Assembly: GCA_016801845.1 (NCBI GenBank)
Contig: CM028922.1
Span: 4,085,501 to 4,149,500, forward strand
DNA: 64,000 nt
Direction: 5' to 3'
Source: Polydactylus sextarius
Lineage: Eukaryota; Chordata; Actinopteri; Polynemidae
Positions 24,611 to 37,639 of this stretch are shown here, piece after piece. Every line of letters begins with the position of its first letter. Positions within the stretch are counted from its first letter, which is position 1. The position numbers and the translations under genes were made by a program. The notes under the pieces were generated by a model. That model was not told the DNA's origin, did not search any database, and worked only from the letters and a program-made list of their open reading frames with translations.

Positions 24611-25118
24611 TTAGTTGTAATCACTGACTGGGGGGTTATACTGTGAATCCTGGACTTAGCTCGGTTGTTGATCCAGGAACAATAATTACTTGATGAAATC
24701 AGATCGTGTGTCTGCTCCAATGCCGGTAAAAGCTCAGACTGAGCAGTAGTAACCTGTTTTCGTGAACTGCTTGGCCTCCTTGAAAAGATCCATCATCACC
24801 ACTAGCCAAAGTACATATAGTCTGTACATATAACCCCTCTCCCACACACATGGAGTTAACTATAGAGAGAGGGAATAATCAAATGCATACATTTTCATGA
24901 GTGGAAAAAAAAAGATTATCACTATAAATCTAACCTAGGATAACCTCCTGGCTGAGGTTTTCTGTAGGGTCTTGAAGAATGATGAGATCTTCCTCATTAT
25001 TATGATCTGGAAAAGCCAACTCTCCAGTACATGCAAGTTATATTGCAAAGCAAACACTTATGCTTTTGAGACACAATTAAGTGTGTGCAACTCTTTGTAT
25101 TTAATATATAGTAAAGAC

Positions 25119-25139
25119 AGAGAGAGAGAGAGAGAGAGA
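25119..25139. repeat. (GA)n microsatellite
   Basis: About ten GA units. Confidence 0.95.
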
Positions 25140-25540
25140 AAATGCATAAGACCAGAAAAAACACAATGTGAGTATAAAGTATGGCTTCTGAAGCACCAGC
25201 CATTTCAGTTCAGTAAATGCACGACAACAACACACCAACAATATTGTTTTTTTTTTTTTTTTGTTTGTTTTTTTTTTTTGCTGCAGAAATGTGAAGTGCA
25301 AGCTCTCATGTAAGCCAGTGACAGGTTCTAAAACAGCTCACTTTGAGGGGAGGAAGCATGACGTCTTTGTTGTTCAGGAGCATATGTGCCCTTGCAGTGG
25401 CCTGGCTGAGAGGTGTGCTGCAGTCGGCTATTCTCACTTTGTCGCTGCCAGTAGCAACACACACAATGCCAATGTCAACAGACGGTCCTTTATACAGGGA
25501 AAAGAGAGGTGGACGAAGGTGAGCTAAAGGAGAAAATACG

Positions 25541-25978
25541 GAAATTAAAAAAAAAAAAAAAAAAAAAGCTACAACAATGAAACTAAACAGAAAAGAATTG
25601 AGGAGTTTGTGTGCACCAAAAAAAAAAAAAAAAAAAAAACACTTTCCCTGCCTTTATCTCTCTTACAAGGTTCATCTCAGCTAAATGCTGTAATTTAGGA
25701 ATAATGGTGTGTGTGCATGTGTGTGTGTGATTTCCTGGCTTAACCAGACCAGCCACCCAGAAGTGTGTCTTTCTTTGTGGCTGACAAGCTGGCGTGAGCA
25801 AAGCTTCCGCTGTGAGCTGCACTCAGTGACCGATCACTCAGGCAGAAATCAACACACAAACACGCTTACACACACACACGTGCACACCATAATTAGAGAT
25901 GGGAAAGGGACACTGGTAGCGTCAGCAGAGCCTCTGCTGCTCACTGGAGCAGAAGTGAACACACACACATACTGTACA

Positions 25979-26026
<48 letters not shown>

Positions 26027-28910
26027 GCAGCCGTTGGAGGTCGATGGAAGTGTCCGCAGACAAGCAGTGGGAAGTAACACCTGATGTCTTTGTTGCCAGG
26101 CTCCCGCCTAGCGACTGTCATTGGGGCAACCTGCTGCGACAAGCATGACCCTGTTGCTAGGCAACCTGAACTTGTGTGACAGATAGTCGGAAAGTTATGT
26201 GATGAGAGTAAAAGTGAAAGATAGAAGGGAAAAAAAAAATAAGGGAAGAAAAAAGGGAACTGGGTTCAGACCCTTATGAAAAGCAAAGAGGGAAAAAAGA
26301 AAATGTAAAGTGTAAGAAGTTAAGGTTTATGGACAGTTTATCAAAGAAAACACTGAAGCATAATAACATGACATTTCAACCCGAGTGCGTCTTCATCAAA
26401 ACCGCCATATCTGCCTGCCTCCTACTTTTTACAGACTCCCCTGCGTGCCAGCAGTCCTTTGATTTGTGAGGTGGCGTGCTGTGCGAGGCGTGTTCTCAGT
26501 GCACCGTGTGTATAAACACACACATAAAAGAGCTCACAGCCGACGGGACCACATGGACCCTTGTACAAGGTACTGCCTTGTCTGTGGACATGCAGACTAC
26601 ACACTGTAACTACACACTTAATACATTCTCAATATACAAACACGTAAATTCAAAGCACTTGATCTGCTCAACCTGCTTCTTCAGCCTTGTGTTGAGCCGG
26701 AGTGATGAGAGGTTATTTTATATAAAATCATAACTTCCCCTGAGTGTTCAACAGGCTGCAGTACAACTTATTTAATGTGCTACTGCAACCGTCCACAATT
26801 GCATCATATAAATCTTACCTGCTTCAGTCTGTTTGTTGTTTTTTTCACTAAACTTGATGGAGGAATGGGACGTGATTTATGAGTTTCTACACTTTTGGTA
26901 CTAACCCAGGTTATTAACATGTGAGAAACATGTAGCATTATTTGGAGGCATGTGCTTGTCAAGTCTATTAAATGTCAAAAACACGAGAAAAACATGCTAC
27001 CTTAAAAAAAATAAATAAATAACATCTCAAGGATGAATGATTAGTTATCTGAAATCATCATAACTTCAATTAACGATGAACGTCGAAATGGTCATTTATC
27101 AACAAATCATTTCAGCAGAACTTTATTTTCCATAAATACATGAATTATTGTATTTGTTCTGTCTTAATAGCTTCACATTTCATCAAACCTCTGTTTTGAT
27201 TTATGCTCTTTGTCATAAATGGCTTCTGTTCATCTTCAATGTGTTTTTATCACAATCAGATCCAAAACCTGAACATGTTTCACCAACCAATAAAACACAT
27301 CCACTCACGTCGTCTTGATCTAGTTCTTTTGTTTCATAACACTGGATATCTTCCAATTCCAATTATAGTTCAATACTTATATTCACACAGCATCTTGACC
27401 CAAATACTTATATATACTGACAGTATACAATAAATAGATAGCTGTTTTTATAAAGAGAGTAATCAGCGAGTGAAAGCTGACTCATAGCAGCTGAACATCC
27501 TTTAAATCTTTCCTCCTCTACTGTCTGTTATGTCTTTATTTTGTTGATGGTTCCAGTGCATACACACATCCCACACAACCACGAAGACACACCGTGCCCC
27601 CATCCTGCCATTGTTAGATAGCTGCGAGTGAATATTGGCAACTGCTATCTGTTATTTGAAGATGTTATTTGCTTGTCTGCTTGTTTTTGTTGGTGCTCAC
27701 TTAAACATGACTTTGATTATCATCCTACATACTGAATCACTGGCAGCCTCAATCTACGATGATCAATGCAGAGAAGAGATTACAGCGAGTGTGTGGGTGG
27801 GTTTCCATCCACCTGTTTTTAAAGCTTATTTTCAAATTTAAAATATAATAAATAAATAAACAGGAGTGGAAACGTTTCAGCCAAAATATGACAATGTGAG
27901 GCTTCCAGCAATGAGGAGGCACAAATACCATTACTATATGCTTTAAAATGTTGCAATCCTTTGCCTATTTCAGCTCCAGCTTGAAGGATGCTATAGACTT
28001 TTACTCCATAGATACGATCATCAGTAATACAACGTTCTCAGGTGGCCTGATGTGTGTGTTTAGACTGTAGAGAGAAAACTCAAAGCACATCAGGATCACT
28101 GACTGACCTTTCAACTCTGTCTTTCTTTCTTTCAAGCTCTGATTGATTTATAGCATCAGCCTGAGACTTTGTAAAAAAAAAAAAAAAAAATGATAGCAAT
28201 ATCCAGCAGCAGCAGCAGCAGAGAGTGTTAATGAATGTGCTGTGGCTCAAGGCCAGCAGCAGCCGAACAGGCAGCATAATTACACCGAGCCAAGATCTCT
28301 GTTAATTCATCTAATTAAGAGCATTGTTGAAAACGTATCAGTTCGTCTCAACATTTCAGGTTTACTTGTACAAGCTGAGCTTTGAAGTCTCCTAACAAAA
28401 GAATAGTGAAAAAAAGGAGTGAATTAATAAACACAAAACAATTGGCCAACGAGTGAATAATTCACAATGTCTTCATTATTTCTGTCTGTTTCCACTCCAG
28501 CAGGTTAATTGCTCTGTGCTCTTTTATCTTATAGCCGATCCAACACTAAAAGACTTTTCTTCTTGTTTGTTTCCCCTTCATCCTCTTCACATCCCTTCTT
28601 TCACTTTGCATTCCTGTTTCTTCTTTTTTTCTTGTGCATAACATTGACATGCCCACACACACAAAAGGCACACACAAATATTAGATACAGTAGGCGTCTT
28701 CTGGTCTCCTAGTAACCAAAAGTTGGTGCAGCAGTAGAGCTGCTGTCTGTTGTTATGTTAGAAAGTCATCTATCTAACTTACCAAAGACCTATGGAGATA
28801 GCTCATATGACAAACCTTTCACATTGCTGATACATACAGACCCATGACGGAAAAACTAGAATAAGCATCACAGAATTAAAGCCAAAAACATGCCACCAAA
28901 TTCTAGCCTG
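25541..28910. other. Intergenic: microsatellites, no gene
   Basis: Poly(A) runs at 25546-25567 and 25618-25639 lie within 100 bases of each other. A (CA)n tract spans 25986-26022, an A run lies at 28173-28190, and a short CAG/CTG tract is at 28204-28221. A box A-like phrase (GGTGCAGCAGTAGAGCTGCTG) near 28721-28742 may be another SINE head. No protein-coding signal stands out. Confidence 0.7.
25986..26022. repeat. (CA)n microsatellite
   Basis: About 18 CA units, preceded by a broken CACACATACTGTACACACACATA stretch. Confidence 0.97.
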
Positions 28911-29345
28911 TTCATCCTTATCTAAAGCCTAGTTTACACTAGTCGACTTTACCAACGATTTACAGTCTCGCCAACTTGGGCATGAATCATTGGTGAATCA
29001 GTTAATTATCATAATGTGTGAACAGCCCTAACGACAATCAGAGGCTGTCAGGACCTCGTCGGAGGCAGCATCTTCACCGGTGCTCAACAGTAAACAGCTG
29101 TAAATCACGGTGAGAAGCAGCAGCTATATCCAGTCTAGTTCACGTGACCAGTTATATAGTTTGGTGATGTCACGGTGTGATCGGGAGTCAATCAGTGACT
29201 TGTCTTCTGGTGTGAACACTACAGGTCTCAGACCAGTTGTTGAGACTCCAGAACACGGGAACACAAGTCACCAAATGTGTACGATGACGGCAGCATCTGA
29301 GACTCACAAGTCAATGGTAAAGTGTGCTCGGCTTAAGTGAGCATT
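28911..29345. mobile_element. Possible hAT-like MITE remnant
   Basis: The left end reads AAGCCTAGTTTACACTAGTC (28926-28945). The right end, on the opposite strand, reads AAGCCGAGCACACTTTACC, so the two share a short imperfect inverted terminus. The interior includes GTGTGAACAGCCC, wording typical of fish hAT/Harbinger-type miniature elements. A 25-base core at 29061-29085 recurs with one mismatch at 22475-22499, which shows that the interior belongs to a dispersed family. It has no transposase frame. Superfamily and exact ends are uncertain. Confidence 0.4.
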
Positions 29346-29407
29346 CGTCACACATTTAATAGGATTTTGTCATGGTATTGCAGACATATTAATTTCACAA
29401 GACAAAA

Positions 29408-29680
29408 ATTGAGTTCCTAAAGTCACAATGACCTCAACCTTTGGCTCTCATTCTCATTGGTTCGTGCTTGATTCTAAGTGAAAGTTTGTTGTTTGTCAAG
29501 AAATTCCTTGATATAACATCCCTAGGAGAATGTGAGCTCATCATGACCTTTATCTTTGACCTTTCACCACCAAAATACAACCAGTTCATCCTTGAGTCGA
29601 AGCGAACCTTTGTGCCAAGTTTAAATTCATTCCTTGAGGTTGTTGTTGAGATATCGTATTCACAGTGATATGGACCTGAT
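29408..29680. repeat. Ancient fish interspersed repeat, two units
   Basis: The sequence contains the themes CACAATGACCTCAACC, TTGACCTTTCACCACCAAAA, CAGTTCATCCTTGAGTC and GAGATATCGTATTCACAGTG. This is wording I recognise from a very common teleost repeat that is arranged as imperfect tandem units of about 130 bases. Two units seem present: 29425-29535 (decayed) and 29535-29672 (better preserved). Open frames across it are by-products. Confidence 0.55.
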
Positions 29681-31250
29681 GCTTTCCCACCAAAAAGGTT
29701 CCAAGAGCAAACAAGAACAATGCACCATGTCTGCAGCTGCATGTTTTATAAATGTCATTACAAAAACAACTTTTCCTACTACGAACTGACTAATTAGCAA
29801 AATTCACAGCTGCTGATCAACTTGAACATAGAGAAAGTGCTACCTCCCGAGTGTCGAATTTATTTGGACCCTGAATTCCTTAAAGGAATGACGCAAAGTT
29901 AGAATGGACCACAGTCAAAGTGGTCAATGCCAGAATTTTCCAGTGTAGACATTATTTCACAGGAAATATTACAACTAACGGGAAAAATGACATTCATGGA
30001 TATCAAGGATATGAAGGAAAAGAAGGTGCACTGACCTACATACGTACACTGCCTGCTGGTGAGGATGAAATGGAGCTGGAGGTTTGTTTGCATTCTAACA
30101 AATCATTTCTTGGCAACTTCCCTGTTTAACCTCACAAAGGATTTCCATTTCTAATACCACGTGCTGCCACAGAGACTCATTTGTCTTGGAGTATGTGTAG
30201 TACACTGAAAGAAAACCGTAGGAAAAAAGAGATTGTACGCCAAGGATCACTGAAACCGTTCTGGTGGCTCAACACCTTCAGACTGTTTATGTTCTGATGG
30301 ATTTGTCACCCATCTGTATTTCTAATTGCTGGCATGAAGCCTTCTCTTTCTCTTGTCACCTCCTACTTTCTTTGTCCAAGCTTGTTTTTGCATTTCAGTA
30401 AAAGGAGGTTTGTGCTGACATGTTTGTTTCTGCAGCCTGACCGCTGTACTGACGTGTTAGAAAAAGATTATATTTATGACACTTAATGTGGCGCTCACGT
30501 CACACTTTTTACCAATGTCAAAGAATATTGATATATACTCGATTTCACATTCAGTGTGGACATAAAACTAAAAATCATACATTGATGTGAACTTAAAAAA
30601 ATCCAACAGGTCTTTTTTATTTTTCACTCATACACCATCGACTGCATTTCCCAGAGGTTTCCTGCTGACACTTTGATCCTGTCTCCTGTTTCCCACTGTG
30701 AGCTCGCATGAAAAAAAAAGAAAACAAAAAAAAAACAAACACCAACCCTGATGCCTTTTGGGAAAACCCAGACAACACTGACTGTCCAAAAATCTGACCA
30801 ACTCCAGATGAGTGACTCTGTTTCACGTCCTCCCACACAGTGTCCCTGGAGCCTGGCTGCCTGACTCTCACCTGTCACACCAAAACACACACCTCAATAG
30901 GTTTTATGTGATGTCACTGGTTGGCCAGTGGGTCACCCTGTCATGATGAGGTGATCTAAACTGAAAGCCGGTCCAATGGTGGGTGGGTGGGTGGGGTGGA
31001 AGTAGGAGGAGGAGGGGAGGGGGTAGCAGGCTTTGGCGACAGCTATCTGGCGATGTTGTCGTCTGACGGTGAATGCTCCATTGTGTCGAAAAAACAATTT
31101 GTGCCTACAGAGCGGAGATATACACACACACGCACACACACAAACACACAGTATCTTGTTTTCTTCTTTTCCAATTCTCTGTATCTCCGTTTATAATTTC
31201 CTTCCTTTTTCTTCCTGACAGAAGGAGAAACTAAAAGTAGCTTCATTTCT
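29681..31250. other. Intergenic: G4 motif, no supported gene
   Basis: Open frame 29920-30129 has an internal acceptor-like and donor-like context around codons ending GEDEMELE, but no family was recognised. A (GGGT)4-type quadruplex lies at 30981-30996, with more G runs up to 31023; CA-rich bits lie at 31122-31150. Confidence 0.6.
30981..30996 (+). other. Very strong G-quadruplex motif
   Basis: GGGTGGGTGGGTGGGG gives four G tracts with single-base loops, the arrangement known to form the most stable parallel quadruplexes. A second G-rich run (GGAGGAGGAGGGGAGGGGG) follows at 31005-31023. Confidence 0.85.
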
Positions 31251-31730
31251 GTCTCTCTCTGCGCCAAGGTGGAGAAGCCGGCTCATCGTAATGCGTTTTT
31301 CCCCTTTATCATACATTTTCAGCACAAGGGCAAGCGGTGACAGCGTTTTTCTGTTTTGTTCTTTTTTTTCTCCCCAAATTTCATTTTTATACTGTTAAAG
31401 CCGAGGAAAATAATACCACTACTTTATTGCCAACCTGGCAAGGGCAGTCCTCTAAACCAATGTTAAAAATGAGATTTGTAGTGAAGCGTTGAATTTCCAT
31501 TACAAGCGCCTTTATGACTCCCTAAGGTAACGATGTATATTACTGCTCCTTTATGACAATAATAACATGCTTAATGAGATCAGATGTGATATACACTCTA
31601 TACGGACGGGTACTCTTCATCCAAGAGCCATGCTTTTCATTTATTATGTACCTTTTTTTGACATTGAGCCATGAGTAAAATGCCAATACAATATATATGA
31701 TAATTATAGTGTGTGGGTTGTAGAATCTCT
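31251..31730. promoter_or_regulatory. Candidate enhancer-like block with paired TTTATGAC motifs
   Basis: The decamer CCTTTATGAC occurs twice in the same orientation (31509-31518 and 31548-31557), 39 bases apart. TTTATGA/TTTATGG is the core bound by posterior HOX and CDX homeodomains. The surrounding sequence is free of repeats and includes GCTTAATGAG and TTTATTATG. Conservation is not tested. Confidence 0.27.
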
Positions 31731-34590
31731 CACCTCTTTAAAGTCACTGATTATCTATCTCTTGAGGTCTCATATATGTGCATCTGTGCATATATGTGTG
31801 TGAGAGAGAAGATATGTGTGTGTGTGTGTGTGCGCGCTGTAAATGCTTCACTTAATGCAATTTGACTGAAACACAGCCGTAATGTTTCAGTCTGGCCTCC
31901 ACCTTACCACAAGTATCCAGAAGATGTGGTGGATGATACAACAGGGTTTTGTGTCTTTGTGTGTCAGAGTCTTCGTGGCTGCACTTCAGACACGAGGCCG
32001 GCAGACAAAGGGCCATTCATTGTCCCATTCAGGCCTCTCGTGGAGACACAGGGGCTGACGCCGAGATTGGTGGCACCAGGCACTACAATAGTGACATTAT
32101 TTGATGTCAGCACGACTACGCCACACTTCTCGGAGGCAATGACTCTGAACACTATGATCGCACACACACTTACATATATAACGCTGTGCGTGAATGTAGC
32201 ATGTGTTTTTGAATCGTTGGTGCGTGTGACTTAAACTCATAGAAACAAATTAAGACTCTGCCATTGGGGAAAACGTTTGGCAGTCAAGATTGTGATGCTC
32301 GTTTCTCTCACCAGGGGAAGTTGGTGTTTAAAGGCATGTTGTCTTGGTAACAGGATATTTCTCTTCTCACTCAAGGTGATCGACTCGGTTCTCACCTCTT
32401 CGCACATTTTCACAAACAGTCATTGTTATTTTATGGTGTGTCGGCGAAGAGCACACATCTCGACTCACCCCCAACCCCGGTCACCTACAGCCTCTGTGTG
32501 TTTCCAATACGATTCCTGCTCTGTTTCCTCACTCTGCAAAATATTGACATCAAGGAGTGATTTTTAAATAAAGTGCGGACGTACTTGGGGGACTTTTTGT
32601 TACACAGATTTTTGCAAAAAGATTCAAGCAAAAAGGGCCAACAAACTAATATGACTGTAACAGCTTTGGAAAAGTGTCAAACTGTTTCTATTGGCTGATC
32701 CATTATAACTATAAAACCTCGCCATTATCACAAATATGAGGAATATCTCAAGTGAAATCAGCTTTATTGACAACTCTTTTAGACCATCAGATAAACCCCA
32801 TTGATTTTCTCTTGTAATGATTTGTGTATCACTTCTACAGTCGTGTTGTGCTGGTTATGGTGAGACATTATTGGACCTGATTGCTTATCATCATTCGTGC
32901 TTCTCCCAGACAGATTGATTAAGATATTGATCGGTCATTATAGAACAAAAACCATTGTGGCCAACATCTCCTCTGGCATGTGTTTTGCCTTCTTATAATG
33001 GCTGGTGCTATTGATCTAAATTATTAATAAAGCGCATGTCGTAAATATGCATTTTAACACGAAGGTCTCCACGTAAAGCGTGAACAGAGGGATAATAAAG
33101 GGCGTATGAAGGCGAAATGAGAGCTATTGATTACTGGAGGATGAGGACATGAGAACAGTAACAAACAGGTCACATATGTAAATGATTTCACCCTTAATCC
33201 GTATGAGTCAGTGAAGAGGAATTGGGAAGGGCAAAGTAAGTTAGCGCTGTTCGCTTTCATCCATGTGGTGCTTTAATGCGTTTTTTCCTCCGGTGTGTAT
33301 TTACAGTCCAGGCGAACGTGTGCGGGGAGTGACTGCCCAGCCAGTAATTAAACTCTAGTTTGTCTTAACACTCACCTCAGAGCCAAAGGAAACACCAAAG
33401 TGTCAGAATTAACATACAGGTGTAAAAACTTGTTCAGGCCTCTGTTATTACAGAGCCACAGGCTTGGCTGATATATTCTTGTCAACACACACATCTTAAG
33501 CTGCAAACTAACGAACACAGGCAGACGTTTGTTTGAGTGCATTTTACAGCACGCTGACTGAGAGTTGACCTTTAAAATAAAAATCTACACACTTAAATAC
33601 CAGATGCAGAAGTAAGTTTAAAAAATTGTCTTTGTATAAAAGAACTGTACAACCTTTTGGTTTTTGGCAATTAGCTGTAAAATGTGTTTACCCTGTTACT
33701 GACCTTCTCTGAAAGAATCTCTTCAGTTTTTAAGGTTAATAACCTGCCTCTTAAGCAGTAACTAATTTTAATCCACAATGAAAAACAACTTTCAAAATTT
33801 TCTTAAATTTATTTTTTTGCCTTTCAGTTCTTGAACGGTTTCAAAACTTTTATCTGGTAAGATATACATAGACGTAAAAATGAGGAACTCAACTCATGGG
33901 TGCAGTGTTTTCTGGTGTTTGATAATCAGATCTAAACCAACCGACTGGTCCGAGCAGAGCTTGCTTTCAAGAAAAAAACATTTTGTTTTCTGCTTCTCAA
34001 ATGTGCTCTCTCATGATTACATTTGGGTAATAGATAACATAAGCAGAGCATAAGCATTACCCATCATATCAGACTTTGAGAGAAAGAAAGTCAGACTTAA
34101 GAGGGTGTCTGTTTAGGACGTTGTTGATGATGAGCTCAGACACGCCGCTTTTTGGAGGTTAGGTTTCAGATAGTTATGAGGTTAAGAGGAGAACAGACGA
34201 GGGAGGAATGGGTTGAGCGCCAGGAAGATTGAATTTAAGGAAGGCAAAATGTGCAACGTTAGATTTAGATGAGGGAGAATTTTTTCCCTTAATGAGAGAG
34301 ACAGACATGATGCAGACTAGAAATATCAGCAGCCGGCTAATTGACGTACATCTCGGTTTCCTCGTTCACACCTTCTTTCGCCCCTGTCTGTCACCTTCCC
34401 AAACAAACAGACGCAGGCAAAACTAAAGCACTATCCATATATGTGCAAAAAGCACATGTATACAGCTTCTGCTTGTGCGTATGTGTGTGCATGTTTGTGT
34501 GAGTGTGTTTCTGTCTGTCTCCTTGCATTATCACCCTTATTTTACCCTGCAGCCTTCCTGTTGACGAGCAAAGCAAGAAAAGCATAAAAA
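31731..34590. other. Intergenic, mostly unique sequence, no gene
   Basis: A short TG tract lies at 31816-31831. Block 33000-33370 is unique, with TAAT/ATTA cores (AATTATTAATAAAGCGC near 33018, CAGTAATTAAACT near 33340) and no open frame, so it may be regulatory. The rest is AT-rich with no recognised element. Confidence 0.6.
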
Positions 34591-34662
34591 AATAACCGTG
34601 AAACAGAATGTGAGAGACACTCTGGATGAACTGTTAACTTCCTCAACCCACCCCCACACGTC

Positions 34663-34795
34663 TCTCTGTGTCTCTCACACACACACGCACGCACACACAT
34701 ATTCTCTCACACACTCACTCTCACACACACACTCTCTCTCACACTCACTCACACACACACACACACACACACCCACACACACACAAACAAATACA
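34663..34795. repeat. Compound (CA)n/(CT)n simple repeat
   Basis: Alternating blocks of CA, CT and CACT units; the long open frames over it (HTHTLSHT patterns) are artefacts of the repeat. Confidence 0.95.
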
Positions 34796-35105
34796 CATTT
34801 GCACTATGCTCTTTGTCCTCGCTCTCTCTCCTATCTTTTACTCTGTTCCAACTGCCCCCAACCTCCCTCCTCCCCTATTGCCTGCCTCTATTCAGCCCCT
34901 TTCCTCTCAGTCACTGCCTTTGACCTCGGCACCAGTATAAAACTTAACCTCACACGTCAGAGGAAGGTCACTTGCACACTGGGAGGTCAAGGGGAGGTCT
35001 GTGCCCCGGGGCGCTGCTTCTTGTCCCAAAGGACTGTGGGCAATGTGACAAGGATGAGGCGGGAGGGTGGGGGGTTGGGTGTGGGATTTGGATGTTTGGC
35101 TACAT

Positions 35106-35125
35106 ACGTATACAGCTGTATACGT
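35106..35125. other. Perfect 20-base palindrome
   Basis: ACGTATACAGCTGTATACGT equals its own reverse complement, with an E-box CAGCTG at the centre. It could be a dimer-binding site or simply chance; 20-base perfect palindromes are rare in unique sequence. Confidence 0.9.
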
Positions 35126-37543
35126 GGGTTGAGGATTATATTGTCATTATATTGAATATGGAGTTTCCATGTACAAGCTCAGTCAGGTGTTTGAAAGAAA
35201 ATTGAATTTTTGCTCGGTTTAAGGGAAGAACGGCAGCTGATGGAGCTTCAAACTCACATTTAGTGTGGATGTGTTCACTGTTTATTGTGATTCACTGCAT
35301 CTACGCTCAAATAAAAAATGCTAACGGTCTTTTTCATGCCCACAGGCAGGAGTGTATTTTTTTACTGTGACTTCATATTTCAAAGCAGCTTGTCATGAAC
35401 ATTTTATATTTTGAATTTTGCATCCTTACTTTTCTCTATCCCTCATTTTTCTGAATTATGCTCTTCCTCATTTTTTTTCTTCTTCTTTTTCTTCCCCCTC
35501 CTCCCGTCTCTGGGGAATGTGTGTGTGCGTGCGTGAGCGTGTGTCCAATGATTGTCTGCCTCCCACAAACTGATCTGTCTTCTTCAGAGCAGGGTGACAG
35601 GTCCCTCTGTGTCTCACAATAGTCAGACAACCCCCCACTCACACACACACTCACACACACACATATAGAGTCACACTTACCATACAGCCAGATGGGCTTG
35701 TGTCCCCCATCGCCAGACAAATTAAGTTTGGGCCCCCAGATTAATATTCAGGCAAAGCACTGGCTCTATATAATTGAATCATGGTGCCATGAGTGTACAA
35801 CAGGGGCTACTTTAGATGCAGCCACCATGTGCGCACACACAGGCACACACCAACATCAACACTTAGCTGCCAGCTGCGCTCGGTATCCTGTCTGCTGGTT
35901 GGGGGAAGGTCATGAATACAGAATTCTGGTTCTTCGTGCACCACACACTCTTTTGTGGTGAACTGTACCTTTACAGTTTCTATTTGGTGGCTGGAAAACT
36001 CCACCAGGACCTTCTGAAAAAATCCATATTGTGGTCGTTTATTTCTGTCTCTTACAAGTCTTTAACGTAACTTCCTACAGATTTCAATAGACAATGTTTG
36101 TTATAAACATGTTTTTGGACCTGATTGCAACATTAGGAGATGTTACACACAAAACTGATGGTATAAACTCATTGCATCATTAGAAATTACTGTTATATAC
36201 TGTTGTAAATTAAAAAATGAATGAATGTTTCTCTCCTGATTTCCATCATATTTTCACATGATAGTAAAACAGGCAGTTGACTCCAATCTACATGCTATCA
36301 AAATTACATTTTAATTCCTAAATATCAATATCCAAATCATTATTAAAGATCTTCTATGGCTCGGGCTTATTTCATCTGGTCACTGGTCTCACTGCTGCAG
36401 CAGATATTAAAGCAACATTAGCCAATAAGGTTGGTACAGTGGAGCAGAGCATCAGAAACACACAGTCTTCTTCTAGTTAAATGGTTAAAGCGTATTTCTT
36501 TGTGCTCTGCGGCCTTGAAATGTTGTGTTAACTCAGCCCCGATCGCTGCCGTTCATCTTTATTAGACGAGGAACCAGCTGGCTGGGAGGACTCCAATTAT
36601 AGACCATCTCTCCGCTTCAGATAATGTGCCTGCATCGGTCCCACTATCAGACCACCTTCACCTCTAAAATCAAAACCCCCAGATTTAAAAATTCCCTTGA
36701 AGCTGCGGTGTGTTCACATATGCCGTGTATGCTTTAGGTAAAAAAAGAATCAAATATTTAAGTTGACTTTTGATAAGGATTTCTTTTTGACTGGGAATGC
36801 TTTTTGAATAGAAGTTTGATATTATTGTTTGGGCAGTTTTAATACCATTTTTTTTTTTAGAACAAAAAAATATTCAGTGTAATATTCAAAGCGCTGTAAA
36901 CAAACTTTGAAGCTAAATTAAATTCATCACTCCCTCCAGGACTGTACACTTAAAAGAATAGGATTTTTTTTTTTTTTTTTACAGAAAAATAAAAGCGTGT
37001 CGGCTTAACAGTTGTTCAGTGGCTCAACTTCCTTCAAAGGCACATGTTTGGTTTAATATTTAACTGGGAAAGCGAAAAGCAATTTTAGTACCACAGGGAA
37101 CAACCTTCAAGTGCTTCTGGGAATTATTATTGAATTTTCAAATGTGCAGCATGTACCGGTCACCGTATCAGTCTGGTCACAAGGAAATGACGCTCATAAA
37201 ATGTTTTTCTTTAATAAATGAAAAGAGCATCTTTATATATGTAATAATGTACTTTTACTACATGATCACTGTTCCTTTTTTATTTCCTGACAGTTGACTT
37301 CTGGAGATAGGAAATATTGATCCTAATAATAGAACAGAGTGCCAGGCTGCTCAGCTAGCTGCTAGACTGCCCACTCATCTTTAACCTCACACATGCACAC
37401 ACACACGCACACACACACACGCACAGGCACAAACTGACACACACACATGTACACTCACACCTCTACAGTCTCCTCTGCTTCCTGTTCTCTCACAGGCTGT
37501 CGCCCTCACAAGTTGTGGTGCAGAGAGAGAGAAGAGGTGACAT

Positions 37544-37545
<2 letters not shown>

Positions 37546-37637
<92 letters not shown>
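37546..37637. repeat. (AC)46 microsatellite
   Basis: Ninety-two bases of uninterrupted AC. A perfect tract of this length is expected to be highly length-variable between individuals. Confidence 0.98.

Positions 37638-37639
<2 letters not shown>

Larger units (their letters stand above)
22241..25540. other. Intergenic: SINE-like fragments, no gene
   Basis: Contains a segment sharing a 25-base near-identical core with 29061-29085 (here 22475-22499), two tRNA-derived SINE-like pieces (22741-22830 and 24541-24610, both - strand), poly(T) at 23038-23048, a duplicated TTTATATAGG unit near 23566-23589, a (GA)n run at 25119-25139 and T runs at 25245-25280. No coding exon is supported. Confidence 0.7.
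34591..37300. other. Intergenic: CA/CT tracts and a palindrome
   Basis: A compound (CA/CT)n tract spans 34663-34795; a perfect 20-base palindrome lies at 35106-35125; a CA tract is at 35638-35661; poly(T) runs are at 36849-36859 and 36965-36980. The block 36535-36665 is unique and GC-balanced (GTTCATCTTTATTAGACGAG), and could be a regulatory island. No gene recognised. Confidence 0.65.

Noticed and set aside
34598..35155. 185-codon open frame rich in HTHT/SLTH
   Set aside because: Created by the CA/CT simple repeat.
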